Positions 10,371 to 19,965 of a DNA stretch of 64,000 bases are shown piece after piece. The first letter of the stretch is position 1. Every line of letters begins with the position of its first letter. The notes under the pieces are model-generated. The model was not told the DNA's origin and did no database searches. It saw only the letters and a program-made list of their open reading frames with translations. Position numbers and translations under genes: made by a program. Origin of the DNA: Gp6-AA40 sp963742105 (GTDB taxonomy: Bacteria > Acidobacteriota > Vicinamibacteria > Vicinamibacterales > UBA2999); assembly GCA_963742105.1 (NCBI GenBank), contig CAVUKN010000003.1, positions 124,001 through 188,000 on the forward strand, written 5' to 3'.

Positions 10371-10551
10371 ATCAACTCCCAACTCCCAACGTCTGTCGCT
10401 CGACCAACTTCCAACGCCTTTCGCGCGACCCACTCTCAACGTCTTTGCCCGACCGACTGCCTACTGCAAGAACAATTGAACGCTCAACGATCGAACGAAC
10501 AGGCGTGTGGGAGTTGGGGACGCGTCAGTCGTTGGGAATTGGGCGTTGCGC
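10371..10551. repeat. Inverted arms of CCCAACT-type micro-repeats
   Basis: The left arm (10371-10460) is a run of degenerate words AACTCCCAACTCCCAACGTC, CCAACTTCCAACGCC and CTCTCAACGTC. The right arm (10505-10551) carries the reverse complement type (GGGAGTTGGGGACGCGTCAG, GTTGGGAATTGGGCG). The same words occur at 19966, 23697 and 44006. The rest of the gene-free stretch 10364-10794 holds no convincing ORF, only the promoter below. Confidence 0.8.
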
Positions 10552-10670
10552 TCGCTCGCAAACACGTGGTGATCTATCGCGCGCACGCGATCGGGCCGAC
10601 ACTTGACAGCGGGTGCTGAAATGAGCGTGCTCGACGCGATGATTTTTTGACAAGCCGCGCGATTTTGTGC

Positions 10671-10698
10671 TTGACAGCGTTCGAATCTCACCCATAAT
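10671..10698 (+). promoter_or_regulatory. Sigma70-type promoter of first small peptide gene
   Basis: TTGACA at 10671-10676, a 16-nt spacer and CATAAT at 10693-10698. Transcription would start near 10705, leaving a leader of about 90 nt. The leader has possible pairings GGGTGG/CCACCC and CTCAGC/GCTGAG and ends in a strong Shine-Dalgarno sequence AAGGAGAG before the ATG at 10795. Confidence 0.7.
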
Positions 10699-10794
10699 CT
10701 ACATCTGGTATGAGGGTGGATGGCTCAGCCCACCCGTTGTGACGGCCGAGCGGTCCGTCGGAGGCTGAGTCGCTAACTCCTAAGGAGAGAGCTA

Positions 10795-10848
10795 ATGGCG
10801 AAGAAGGCTGCCAAGGGCGCGAAGAAGAAGGCCGCGAAGAAGCGGTAG
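10795..10848 (+). CDS. 17-residue Lys/Ala-rich basic peptide, copy 1
   Basis: Encodes MAKKAAKGAKKKAAKKR. The case for translation is contextual: a good promoter at 10671, a strong AAGGAG Shine-Dalgarno 5-10 nt upstream, a stop codon, and a textbook terminator 19 nt later. Almost every residue is Lys or Ala, like the C-terminal tails of histone H1-like bacterial proteins, so nucleic-acid binding is a reasonable guess but only a guess. A near-identical gene follows at 11075, which argues for selection on the peptide. Confidence 0.75.
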   Translation: MAKKAAKGAKKKAAKKR

Positions 10849-10866
10849 TTCTTCCGCAAGCTTGAA

Positions 10867-10896
10867 GGGGTGCTCGTTGGAGCACCCCATTTTTTT
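10867..10896 (+). terminator. Rho-independent terminator
   Basis: A perfect 9-bp stem GGGGTGCTC / GAGCACCCC with a GTTG loop (10867-10888), followed by A and seven T residues. Confidence 0.95.
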
Positions 10897-11074
10897 ATCT
10901 GTAGAACGGGATCGCGACGCGGTCCCGTCACACCAGTTGCTGCTGCTCCCACGGGACAGCCTACGACGCGAGGTCGCTGACATCCGGGCCGACGTGCCAG
11001 GCGGCAGAGTGCGCCGGATCGTGCGGCGGGACGCTCGCACACTCCAGACCGGAAGGTGAAGGGGGGGATTTCAA

Positions 11075-11128
11075 ATGGCGAAGAAGGCAGCAAAGGGCGC
11101 GAAGAAGAAGGCGGCGAAGAAGAAGTAG
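11075..11128 (+). CDS. 17-residue Lys/Ala-rich basic peptide, copy 2
   Basis: Encodes MAKKAAKGAKKKAAKKK, differing from copy 1 only in the last residue although several codons differ at third positions. That pattern indicates purifying selection on the peptide. A G-rich Shine-Dalgarno region (GAAGGGGGGG) sits about 8 nt before the ATG. The 180-nt gap after the first terminator shows no clear -35/-10 pair, so its promoter is unresolved; read-through is possible. A second strong terminator follows. Confidence 0.75.
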   Translation: MAKKAAKGAKKKAAKKK

Positions 11129-11162
11129 TTCACGCGCGAAAGATGAACGCGAAAGATTAAAA

Positions 11163-11189
11163 GGGGACCGCCATCCGGTCCCCTTTTTT
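11163..11189 (+). terminator. Bidirectional rho-independent terminator
   Basis: An 8-bp stem GGGGACCG / CGGTCCCC with a CCATC loop (11163-11183), followed by six T residues on the plus strand and a TTTT run on the minus strand. It can therefore also serve the convergent HEAT/cyclophilin gene. Confidence 0.93.
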
Positions 11190-11220
11190 ATTGCTCACCT
11201 GTGATGCGCTCGCCCGTCCC

Positions 11221-13456
11221 TCAACGCGCGAGGACGGTGCGGTGTCGCGACGCGGCGGCGGTGGCTGCGGCGGCGTCACCCCATCCCACACCCGCACGCT
11301 GCGGATCACGTCCCACGGCGACCAGGCGATCGACGACATCCATTCCCGTGACGACGTGACCGAACACCGTGTAGCGGCCGTCGAGGTGCGGCTGCGGTGA
11401 GTGCGTGATGAAGAACTGGCTGCCGCCGGTGTCCTCCCAGTCGAGCGCCATGCCGACCGTGCCGCGCAGATAGGGACGCTGGTTGATTTCGTCACGAATC
11501 GAGTAGCCGGGCCCGCCCTCGCCGTCGCCACGCGGATCGCCGTCCTGCACGACGAAGTCCGGGACGACACGATGAATCCCGTTGCCGTCGAAGAAGCCTT
11601 TGCGCGCCAGCGTCATGAAGTTGTTGACCGTCACCGGCGCATCCGCAATCGCGAGCTCGATCTCGATCGTGCCCTTGTCGGTTTCAATGAACGCATGCGG
11701 CGAGAAGCCGGGATTGACGAGCGCCTGCCACTCCTGATCGTCGACCGGACGAGGCTGCGAGGCCGGCCGGATCGCCTCGGGTCCGAGCGCGTTGGTGGCG
11801 ACACCGGCAGCACGCATCATCGTGAGCACGCGCACGCGCACCGCCCAGTCGCGGTCCCGCAGCCCCTCCTGGAGGAGCGGCCACGCGGCGGTTTGATTGA
11901 GCTGGTTGAGCGCGGTCAGAATCGCCACCCGGGCCACGTACGTGCTGTCACCAAGCGACTGCCTTGTAGGCCTCGGTCAAGCGGCGCAACCGCGTCCGCG
12001 GATTTCAATTCGGCAAGCGCGGCGGCGGCGTGGGCGCGCACCACGAAGTCGTCCGTCTTCAACTGTTCGATCAGCAGCCGGGTGGCGTCCGGCAGCTTGG
12101 CCGCAACGATCGCGTCGATCACCGCGGGAACGACCCGCTGATCCTGATCGGACAGCATCGGCAGTCAGGAGCGCGGCCGCTCCGCTCTGCCGGGACGCTG
12201 CCGAGCGCCGCCGCCAGCGCGACCCGAACCGTCCAGTCGCGGTCGGGATCCATCGACGACAGCGCCAGCATGAGCGAATCCGGATCGACTCGAGCCAGCG
12301 CCCGCAGGGCGGCGGCTCGGACTGGACGGAGCCGGATCGGACAACAGGTCCTGCAGCAGATCGACCGACGCGCTCGTCGACCAGGGCCGCGAACGCGGCC
12401 AGCGCTTCCTGCCGCAGCTCGGGATCGGCCGACGGATCGTCGTGAATCGCCAGCAGCGTTTCCGCCGACGGACGTGTCATTGACCGCGACGAGCCCGCGA
12501 ATCGCCTCGACCGTCAGTGCCGGCTGTCGGTTGCCCTGATCGACGACCTGCCGGAACAGCGTTCGAGCGCTGGCCGTCTTGTGACCGGCAAGCCCCTTCA
12601 GCGCGAAGGCCGCCGTGTATCGGCCCGGCGTGGTGGCCAGCGAGAGCAGCGCGGGTACGGCCCGCGCGTCGTTGACGCGCTGCAGCGCATAGGCAACCGG
12701 CCACCAGCGCGAGACCGGTTGGCCCGCAGCGTCCAGCACGCTGGCCGCGAGCTGATCGTAGGCGCCGAGGCGCGTCAGCGCATACAGCGCCAGTCGCGCG
12801 GCTTCCGTGCGGCGGCTGAAGCGGATAGGTCGAGATCGTCGGGTTCAATCCCGTTCAGCGCACCAGCCTTGACCTGCGCCTGCAGCATCATGCCGATTGC
12901 TGCCGCGTCGCTCTTGTCGCCAATGCAGAGCGAGCGCCTTCCGCGGCACGCCCCTGCACGATGGGTTCGCGATCGGTGAGCGCCGTCAGCAACGGCGTCC
13001 GCGCCGTGGCGTCGCCGATCAGCCCGAGCGCGAACGCCGCCATCTGCCGAACTTCGGGCTCGCTGTCGTTGGCCAGTCGATCCGCCAACGCCGGAATGGC
13101 CTCCGGCGAGGTGCACGCGTCCGAGCGCCAGCGCCGCGCGGCGGCGGACGCGCCCTTCCGGATCGCCGAGCAGCTGCAGCGAGATCGGAGGGCGGGGGTG
13201 GCGCATACACGACCGGCTGATTGCGCGAGGCGGGGCGCAGCACCGCCGGGGGAGGCGGATTGGGGTCGCGCAGCAGGCGCTGATCCTCGAGCCGGACCAT
13301 CCAGGCGAGCTTCTGTTCCCACGTGACGACCGTCGTGGGCGGGGGGGCTGGGGTCGTGACGACTGGCGCGGTGGACGTCGGCATGCAGCCGGTCGCGACC
13401 AGCGCCAGCGCAGCGACGACCGGGAGTGAAGAAAACCTGAGGATGCGCGATGCCAT
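11221..13456 (-). CDS. HEAT-repeat lipoprotein with C-terminal cyclophilin-type peptidyl-prolyl isomerase
   Basis: The start at 13456 (MASRILRFSSLPVVAALALVATGC) has a lipobox ending in Cys, followed by a Pro/Thr-rich linker. The next ~450 residues are HEAT-like repeats, for example VRQMAAFALGLIGDATARTPL, VVPAVIDAIVAAKL and VVRAHAAAALAELKSADAV. The last ~170 residues are a cyclophilin: GTIEIELAIADAPVTVNNFM, GFFDGNGIHRVVPDFVVQDGDPRGDG and GGSQFFITHSPQPHLDGRYTVFG. Probably a periplasmic, membrane-anchored folding factor. About eight one-base shifts break the frame. The final blocks DVIRSVRVWDG lie in another frame; without a return shift the protein would read through the terminator to 11157, so 11221 is my preferred end. 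Confidence 0.85.
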
Positions 13457-13598
13457 GGTGGCCGCCTGCCAGCCGAAGCTCCCGTCACCACTCGTCCGCC
13501 GTCGCGCGAAGCGCTCCAGCGGACAGCCTTCGCGTGAACGGAGCGAACGCTGGATAATAGCATCTGGCTCCCGGCCTGTATCCCGCGCTCAGACATCA

Positions 13599-14234
13599 AT
13601 GGATTCTCGCTACATCGCGATCGAAGGACCGATCGGAGTCGGGAAGAGCTCGCTTGCCGAGCGTCTCGCCGCTCGACTCGACGCAGCGCCGGTGCTCGAG
13701 GAGAAGGACAATCCGTTCCTGGCCGACTTCTACAGCGGCCGCCCAGGCGCAGCGCTGCAGGCGCAGTTGTTCTACCTGCTCAGCCGCCATCGCCAGCAGC
13801 AGACGCTTCAGCAGGGTGACCTGTTCGCCACGGCCACGGTGTCCGACTACCTGTTCGACAAGGACAAGATCTTTGCGTACGTGAATCTCGACGACAACGA
13901 ACTGTTCATCTATCAGCGTCTGTACGACCTGCTGGTGAAGGACGTCCCGGCGCCCGACCTGGTCGTCTACCTCCAGGCACCGACCGACGTTCTCCTGCGG
14001 CGCCTCCGCGATCGTGCGCGCGAACTGGACGAAGAGCTGCCAGAACCCGGTGCCGACTACCTCCGTGAAGTGAACGAGGCCTATCAGCACTTTTTCTTTC
14101 ACTACTCCGCGACGCCTCTGCTGGTTGTCGAGACCTCTCACCTGGATCTGCAGAGCGACGACGCGCTGGACGATCTGATCCGTCAGATCGACAGCATGAA
14201 CCGGGGGACAAGGTATTACGTACCCAGGACGTGA
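13599..14234 (+). CDS. Deoxynucleoside kinase
   Basis: Phosphorylates deoxynucleosides in salvage. The 211-residue protein starts with YIAIEGPIGVGKSSL (P-loop). NPFLADFYSGRPGAALQAQLF and the ATVSDYLFDKDKIFA region (usual DR(S/Y)xxxD position) follow, then PDLVVYLQAPTDVLLRRLRDRAR, which resembles the lid. These fit the dCK/dGK family; the exact substrate cannot be read. I use ATG 13599 because it directly precedes the conserved strand. The frame is intact. The gene diverges from the HEAT/cyclophilin gene with a gap of about 140 nt. Confidence 0.88.
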   Translation: MDSRYIAIEGPIGVGKSSLAERLAARLDAAPVLEEKDNPFLADFYSGRPGAALQAQLFYLLSRHRQQQTLQQGDLFATATVSDYLFDKDKIFAYVNLDDNELFIYQRLYDLLVKDVPAPDLVVYLQAPTDVLLRRLRDRARELDEELPEPGADYLREVNEAYQHFFFHYSATPLLVVETSHLDLQSDDALDDLIRQIDSMNRGTRYYVPRT

Positions 14235-14237
14235 ATC

Positions 14238-14306
14238 TCGGACGGAATCAGGCCTGATTCCCGCTGATTCCCCCTGATTCCTGAATCCTGGATCCTGGAT
14301 TCCTGG
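14238..14306. repeat. GATTCC-type micro-repeat block
   Basis: Degenerate words of the GGAATCAGG / CCTGATTCC type: CCTGATTCCCGCTGATTCCC, CCTGATTCCTGAATCCTGG, ATCCTGGATTCCTGG. The words are self-complementary between halves. The same family occurs at 39912-40001 and 59278-59307. Confidence 0.7.
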
Positions 14307-14320
14307 TACAGTCATCCCCA

Positions 14321-15238
14321 ATGGCCTGGTTCAAGAAGACCCGCAAGCCGATCGCGTCGGCAACGGCCGAAAAGCCGAGCCGGGTCCCGGAGGGACTCTG
14401 GGTCAAGTGTCCCGGATGCGCGCAGCTGATCTACAAGAACGACCTCGAACAGAACCTCAACGTCTGCCCGAAATGCGCGCATCATTTCCGCATCACCTCG
14501 GTCGAACGCCTGCGAGCGCTCTTCGATGACGGGAAGTATGCCGAGCACTACACCGACCTCTCGTCCACCGATCCGCTGCAATTCACCGATACCAAGCCAT
14601 ACCGCGAACGCCTCCAGAAGACCATTCAGACGACGGGTCTGAAGGACGCCTGCGTCGTCGCCACCGGTCGCATGGACGGTCTCGACATCGTCGTCGCGGC
14701 CATGGAGTATCAGTTCATCGGCGGCAGCATGGGCGTGGTCGTCGGCGAGAAGATTACGCGCGCGATCGAGATGGCGATCGAACGTCGCCAGCCTGCGCTT
14801 GTCGTCTCCTGCTCCGGCGGCGCCCGCATGATGGAGGGTGCGCTGTCGCTGATGCAGATGGCGAAGGTGTCGGCGGCACTCGCCCGCCTGGACCGGGCGC
14901 GGCTACCCTTCATCTCGATTCTGACCGATCCCACGACCGGCGGGGTCACCGCCAGTTTCGCGATGCTCGGCGATCTCAACGTGGCGGAACCCAAGGCGCT
15001 GATCGGGTTTGCCGGGCCGCGCGTCATCGAACAGACGATCCGGCAGAAACTCCCGGAAGGATTTCAGCGAAGCGAGTTCCTGCTGGAGCACGGCATGCTG
15101 GACCTCATCGTCGACCGCCGTGATATGAAAGCCACGCTGTCACGGGCGCTGCGGTTCATGCGCACCGAGCCCCGTCCGGCCGAGCCGGAACCGGTGCCGG
15201 TTGGCGCCGGCGTTGGCATCGCGGACCGCCCGCGGTAG
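14321..15238 (+). CDS. accD: Acetyl-CoA carboxylase carboxyltransferase subunit beta
   Basis: Transfers CO2 from carboxybiotin to acetyl-CoA in the first step of fatty acid synthesis, with AccA. The four-Cys zinc ribbon is near residues 30-52 (VKCPGCAQLIYKNDLEQ and NVCPKCAHHFRI). The crotonase-fold core has FIGGSMGVVVGEKITRA, SCSGGARMMEGALSLMQMAK, LTDPTTGGVTASFAMLGD and IGFAGPRVIEQTIRQKLPEG. The 305 residues are full length and in frame. TACAGT at 14307-14312 lies 14 nt before the ATG, so transcription may begin at or just before the start codon. folC follows 5 nt later, as in many bacteria. Confidence 0.96.
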   Translation: MAWFKKTRKPIASATAEKPSRVPEGLWVKCPGCAQLIYKNDLEQNLNVCPKCAHHFRITSVERLRALFDDGKYAEHYTDLSSTDPLQFTDTKPYRERLQKTIQTTGLKDACVVATGRMDGLDIVVAAMEYQFIGGSMGVVVGEKITRAIEMAIERRQPALVVSCSGGARMMEGALSLMQMAKVSAALARLDRARLPFISILTDPTTGGVTASFAMLGDLNVAEPKALIGFAGPRVIEQTIRQKLPEGFQRSEFLLEHGMLDLIVDRRDMKATLSRALRFMRTEPRPAEPEPVPVGAGVGIADRPR

Positions 15239-15243
15239 CGAGC

Positions 15244-16519
15244 ATGCTCGACAGGCTCTTCGCGCTCGAGACGTTCGGCATCAAGCTGGGTCTCGACAAC
15301 ATCACCCGTCTGTGCGCTGCGCTCGATCATCCCGAGCGCCGCTTTACCACGCTGCATGTCGCCGGCACGAACGGGAAGGGTTCGGTGACGGCGATGGTCC
15401 ATGCGGCCCTGCTCGCCGGCGGGCGTGCGGTCGGCCCGCTACACCTCGCCGCACCTGTTGTCGCTGAACGAGCGATTCGTGATCGGCGCCAGGCCGGTCC
15501 CCGAGGACACGCTGGAAGCGGTCGGGACCGAGGTACTCGACCTCGCCGATCGCCTGCGCGACGCCGGCACGCTGAGCGTGACGCCCACGTTCTTCGAAGT
15601 GACCACCGCCATCGGCTTCGAGTTGTTCCGTCGTGCGAACACCGAGGTGGGGGTGATCGAGGTGGGGCTCGGCGGCCGGTTCGACGCGACCAACGTCATC
15701 GAGCCGGTCGCCGGTGCGATCACGACGATCGCGTTCGACCACCAGCAGCACCTGGGAAACACGCTCGCGCAGATTGCGTTCGAAAAGGCCGGCATCATCA
15801 AGCCCGGCATGACGGTCGTCGCGGGCCCGCTGCCGCCCGACGCCACACGCGTCGTCCGGAACGCAAGCCTGGACCGCGGCGCCACCCTGCTCGAGACCGC
15901 CGACCTGTCGATGGGGGTGGAGATGCAGGACGGCCGTGCGCGAATCACGGTTGAAACGCCGGTGGCCATGTATGGACCGCTCCGGCTCGCGCTGCGCGGC
16001 GAGCATCAGGCGGCAAATGCGCTGGTGGCGATCCGCCTGCTGGAAGCGGCACAGGCGCACGGCATTTCGATCGAGCAGTCGGCTATCGTGCGCGGGCTGG
16101 AGACCGCCGAGTGGCCGGCGCGGCTGGAACTGCTGACGATGGGCGGCGGCAAGCGCATCCTGCTCGACGCCGCACACAACGCCGAAGGCGCCGCGGCGCT
16201 GGCGTCATACCTGCGCCGGTGGCATCCCGAGCGGCCCACGCTGGTGATCGGCATCATGCGCGACAAGGACGTCGACGAGATCCTGCGGCCCCTGCTCCCC
16301 TGCGTCTCGCGGGTGATCACCACGGCCGCTCCAACGCCGCGCGCCCTGCCGGCCGCTGATCTGGCCCATCACATCGGGCCGACAGCGAATGTCATTGCCG
16401 AACCGCTGGAAGCAATCGAGCACGCGATGCGCATGAGTGACACCGTCTGCGTCGCCGGGTCGATCTTCCTCGCCGGCGCGGTCCGGGACGACCTCAAGCG
16501 GCGTGCTATTCTGTCGTGA
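15244..16519 (+). CDS. folC: Bifunctional folylpolyglutamate synthase / dihydrofolate synthase
   Basis: Adds glutamate to dihydropteroate and folates. It begins MLDRLFALETFGIKLGLDNI, then the ATP site LHVAGTNGKGSVTAMV. After a one-base shift near 15437 the frame continues with SPHLLSLNERFVIG, VGVIEVGLGGRFDATN, FEKAGIIKPG, the C-terminal LDAAHNAEGAAALA and ADLAHHIGPTANV. About 425 codons is normal. It starts 5 nt after accD, so the two are probably co-transcribed. Confidence 0.93.
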
Positions 16520-16523
16520 CCTG

Positions 16524-16703
16524 TCCATTGACGAACTGACGAATTTGCGAATTGACGGATTTGGAGCTGACGGGCGGTAACGGCGTCCCTGCAGCCCGAC
16601 GATCCACAGCTGGTCATTCGCTCAATCGTGAGACCTCCGAGTGTGAAAGCCCTCCGTTTTTCCCCCGTTCGTCAATTCGTCAATCCGTCGATTCGTCAAT
16701 GCG
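16524..16703. repeat. Inverted arms of TTCGTCAAT-type micro-repeats overlapping the lptD leader
   Basis: The left arm (16527-16556) reads ATTGACGAACTGACGAATTT then GCGAATTGACGG. The right arm (16670-16703) reads CGTTCGTCAATTCGTCAATC then CGTCGATTCGTCAATGC, its reverse complement type. The right arm lies inside the 5' end of the annotated lptD frame and is translated there as VRQFVNPSIRQ. Confidence 0.75.
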
Positions 16704-18991
16704 GGCGTCGCACGCTCCTGGCGTGTCTGGTCTGCGCCGTATTGGCCGCGCCGGTGCGGGCCGAGCAGGCGCAGCAGCCTCCGGCGCCAGCGCCGCCGGC
16801 GGGCGGCGTTGACGAGACCGTTCAACGTCGCTTCGGGCAATCGGGAAATCCGCGACGGGCACGTGATCGACTGCGGCGATGCGGTGTACGAGATGGCGAA
16901 CGGCGTGAAGTTCTTCGCCGACTGCATCGACTACGAACCGGATACTCACCAGATCATCGCGCGGGGGAACGTCGTCTTCACCAACCCGGAGGGCCGCATC
17001 GCCGCGGAGACGATCGAGTTCAACATCCAGACAGGCCTCGGCACGTTTCACGAGGCGAACGGTCTGATGTCGTTGGGGCCCAAGGCCGACCGGAAGCAGT
17101 TCGGGAATCAGGAGCCCGACGTCTACTTCTGGGGCAAGACGATCGAGAAGCTCGGGCCGCGGAAGTACCACATCACCGAAGGCGGATTCACCACCTGTGT
17201 CCAGCCGACGCCGCGATGGGACCTCCGCACGGGCAACGTGACCTTGAACCTGAACGACTACGCGTTTGCGCGAAATACCGTCCTGCAGGTGAAGGGTGTT
17301 CCCATCTTCTATTTCCCGTTCGTCTATTACCCGATCCAGGACAGCGACCGTGCCACGGGGTTCCTGCTCCCGACATACGGCACGTCGACGCTGCGCGGAC
17401 AGGCGTTCAGCAATGCCTTCTTCTGGGCGATCGATCGCAGTCAGGACCTGACGTTCTTCCACGACTGGTTCACGAAAACGGGACAGGGCTTCGGGGCCGA
17501 ATATCGCTACGTCGCCAATGCGCAGTCGTACGGCAACGTGCGCTATTACCTTCTCGATCAGCACTCCAGTCAGTACACGCTCGACAACGTCGTGACAACG
17601 CTGCCGGCGACCAAGAGTTTCGAACTGGCCGGCAACGCCACGCACATCCTGACGCCGCGGTGGCGCGCGCGCGGACGCGTCGATTACGTATCCGACATCC
17701 TGACGCAGCAGATCTATCACCAGAACGTTGCGCGCGCGTCGAACCCGATGCGCACGATCGACGGAAATCTGTCCGGCGCGTGGAACCTGGTGAACGTCAA
17801 CGCGTCGGTCCAGTGGACCGAGGTGTTCAGCAGCCAGCGGCAATCGCAGCAATACGGCGGAACGCCGCGAATCATGACGACGGTGGCGCCGCGGCAGCTG
17901 TTCGGGATGCCGATCTACGCGGGCGTGAACTCGGATTACGCCTACCAGCCGTACCGCACGCATCAACAACGGTGTCGTCACGGACGACAGGAGCCTGCAC
18001 CGATTCGACATCAGCCCGACGGCCCGGTTCCCACTCTCGAAATTGACGTTCCTTACCGTGAATTCCAGCGCGACGTACCGAAACACCTATTACAGTCGCA
18101 GCTACGACGCGACCGGCGTCATCGTGGACGAACCGCTCGACCGTCAGTACATCCAGCTGCGCTCGCAGGTGATCGGGCCGGTGCTGACGAAGATCTGGGA
18201 CACGCCGGAGAGCTCGCGGACGCAGCGGATGAAGCACGTCATCGAGCCGACGTTCACGGCCGACTACTTCACCGACATCGCCAACTACCAGGCCACCCCT
18301 TACAACTCCGACCCGTCGGACCGCGTCATTGGCGGTCTGGCGCAGCTGACGTACGGCATCAACAACCGGCTGTTCTATCGCAGCCGCCCCACCGAGGGGC
18401 CGGCGGGACGAAGCACGACGCGCGAGTTCCTGACGGTCGGTGTGCAGCAGACCTACTACACGAAGCCGCTCGGCGCCACGACCGACACGCAGTACACGAC
18501 GGCGGCGTCGACGCCGGCGTCGTTGTCGCCGGTGGCGCTGACGGCCCGCTTCACGTCCGTCCACGCTGGTGGATGCCAATTCACGCATCGAGTACGACGC
18601 CTCGGGTCACGGGCTGCAGCTGCTCTCGCTGGGCAGCAGCCTGAGCCTGGGCGGGAATACGTCGAACCTGACGTTCAGCCGCACGCATATCGGGGCGAGC
18701 ACCAACTCGTTCATGTCGGGCTCCACGAGCATGGCCTTCCGCCAGAACCGCCTCCGCGGGACCTATGCGCTCAGCTGGGACATCGAGCGCGGCTACGTCG
18801 TGTCGCAGCGCACGTCTGCGTCCTACCTGGCGCAGTGCTGTGGCTTCGAAGTGGATTTCCAGAAATACAACTACACGATCCTGAGCGGCGCACCGATTCC
18901 CTCCGATCGCCGCCTGAACTTCTCGTTCATCCTGGCGGGGCTCGGCACGTTCTCGAACTTCTTCGGCGCCTTTGGCGGATCGCAGCGGTGA
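16628..18991 (+). CDS. lptD: LPS-assembly protein LptD (OstA/Imp)
   Basis: Outer-membrane beta-barrel that inserts lipopolysaccharide with LptE. The signal segment TLLACLVCAVLAAPVRA precedes an OstA-like N-domain (FFADCIDYEPDTHQIIARGNVVF, EGRIAAETIEFNIQTGLGTF). The barrel follows with VKGVPIFYFPFVYYPIQD and ATGFLLPTYG and ends LAGLGTFSNFFGAFGG, typical of LptD. A CC pair (YLAQCCGFEV) near the C-terminus matches the cysteines used for the inter-domain disulphides. Shifts near 16815, 17965 and 18565 break the frame. The drawn start is GTG 16628, but the first ~25 codons run through repeat DNA, so the real start may be internal. It implies a diderm with LPS or a related lipid. Confidence 0.9.
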
Positions 18992-19964
18992 GGTCGAGCG
19001 TGACAACCGCAAACCAGTTGCGACCGGACGGGCCGGTGCTGGTGACCGGTGCGGCCGGCTTTGCCGGTGGCCATCTCCTCGAGTTGCTCGCCGGGCGGCA
19101 GGAGCTGGTTGCGTGGTCGCGCGCCACACCCTCGCCGGAACTGGCACCGCTCGCCCGTTGGCAGCAGGTCGACCTGCTCGATCGCGCTCGCGTTCGTTCG
19201 GCCATTGGCGAGGTGCGGCCGGCGGTGGTCTACCACCTGGCGGGCATCTCGCACGTGGCGGAGTCGTTCAGCGATCCCGTCAAACCGCTGTCGGGAAACG
19301 TGCTCGGCACCCATCACCTGTTCGACGCCTTACGGCGCGCCGGACTCAGCTGCCGCGTCGTCGCTGAGCGGTTCGGCGACCGTCTACGCGTCGTCCGAGG
19401 TCTCCCTTGACCGAGGACTCGCCGCTCGCGCCGGCGAGCCCGTACGGTCTGAGCAAGCTCGCTCAAGAGCAACTCGGATTGCGCGCCGTTACGGAGGACG
19501 GGTTGGGGGTGGTGGTGGCGCGCGCCTTCAATCACACCGGACCGCGACAAACGCCCTCCTTCATGGCGCCAACGGTGGCGCGGCAGGTGGCGTTGATCGA
19601 GCGGGGGCAGTTCGAACCGGTCATCCACATCGGCAACACGAGCCCCCGACGGGATCTCAGCGACGTCCGCGACGTGGTCCGCGCCTACGAAGCGCTCATG
19701 GAACGGGGGCAACCAGGTGGAATCTACAACGTGGCGTCTGGCGTCGGCCGTGCCGTGGGCGAGGTGCTCGACGCCCTGATCTCACGATCGCGCGTACCCG
19801 TGCGAACCGAAGTCGACCCGGCCCGGATGCGTGCGACCGACGTCCCGATGCTCGTCGGCGACGCCACTCGCCTGCGCAACGAAACCGGCTGGCAGCCGCA
19901 GATTCCGTTCGATCAGATGATCGACGATCTGCTGGGCTACTGGCGAGGGATGGTAGATCGATAA
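18988..19964 (+). CDS. NAD(P)-dependent sugar-nucleotide epimerase/reductase, RMD-like
   Basis: Extended SDR enzyme. The Rossmann motif LVTGAAGFAGGHLLELL is near residue 14, followed by VVYHLAGISHVAESF and the catalytic PYGLSKLAQEQLGLRAV (YxxxK). The C-terminal half resembles GDP-4-dehydro-6-deoxy-D-mannose reductase: FNHTGPRQ, RRDLSDVRDVVRAYEALMERG and VDPARMRATDVPMLVGDATRL. It probably makes a deoxy sugar for surface polysaccharide, which fits its position directly after lptD. GTG 18988 overlaps the lptD stop; GTG 19000 is an in-frame alternative. One shift near 19360. Confidence 0.82.
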
Positions 19965-19965
19965 C

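Noticed and set aside
10678..10690. T-loop-like GTTCGAATC suggesting a tRNA
   Set aside because: No acceptor stem, D-arm or anticodon arm can be built around it, and it lies inside the spacer of a good promoter.
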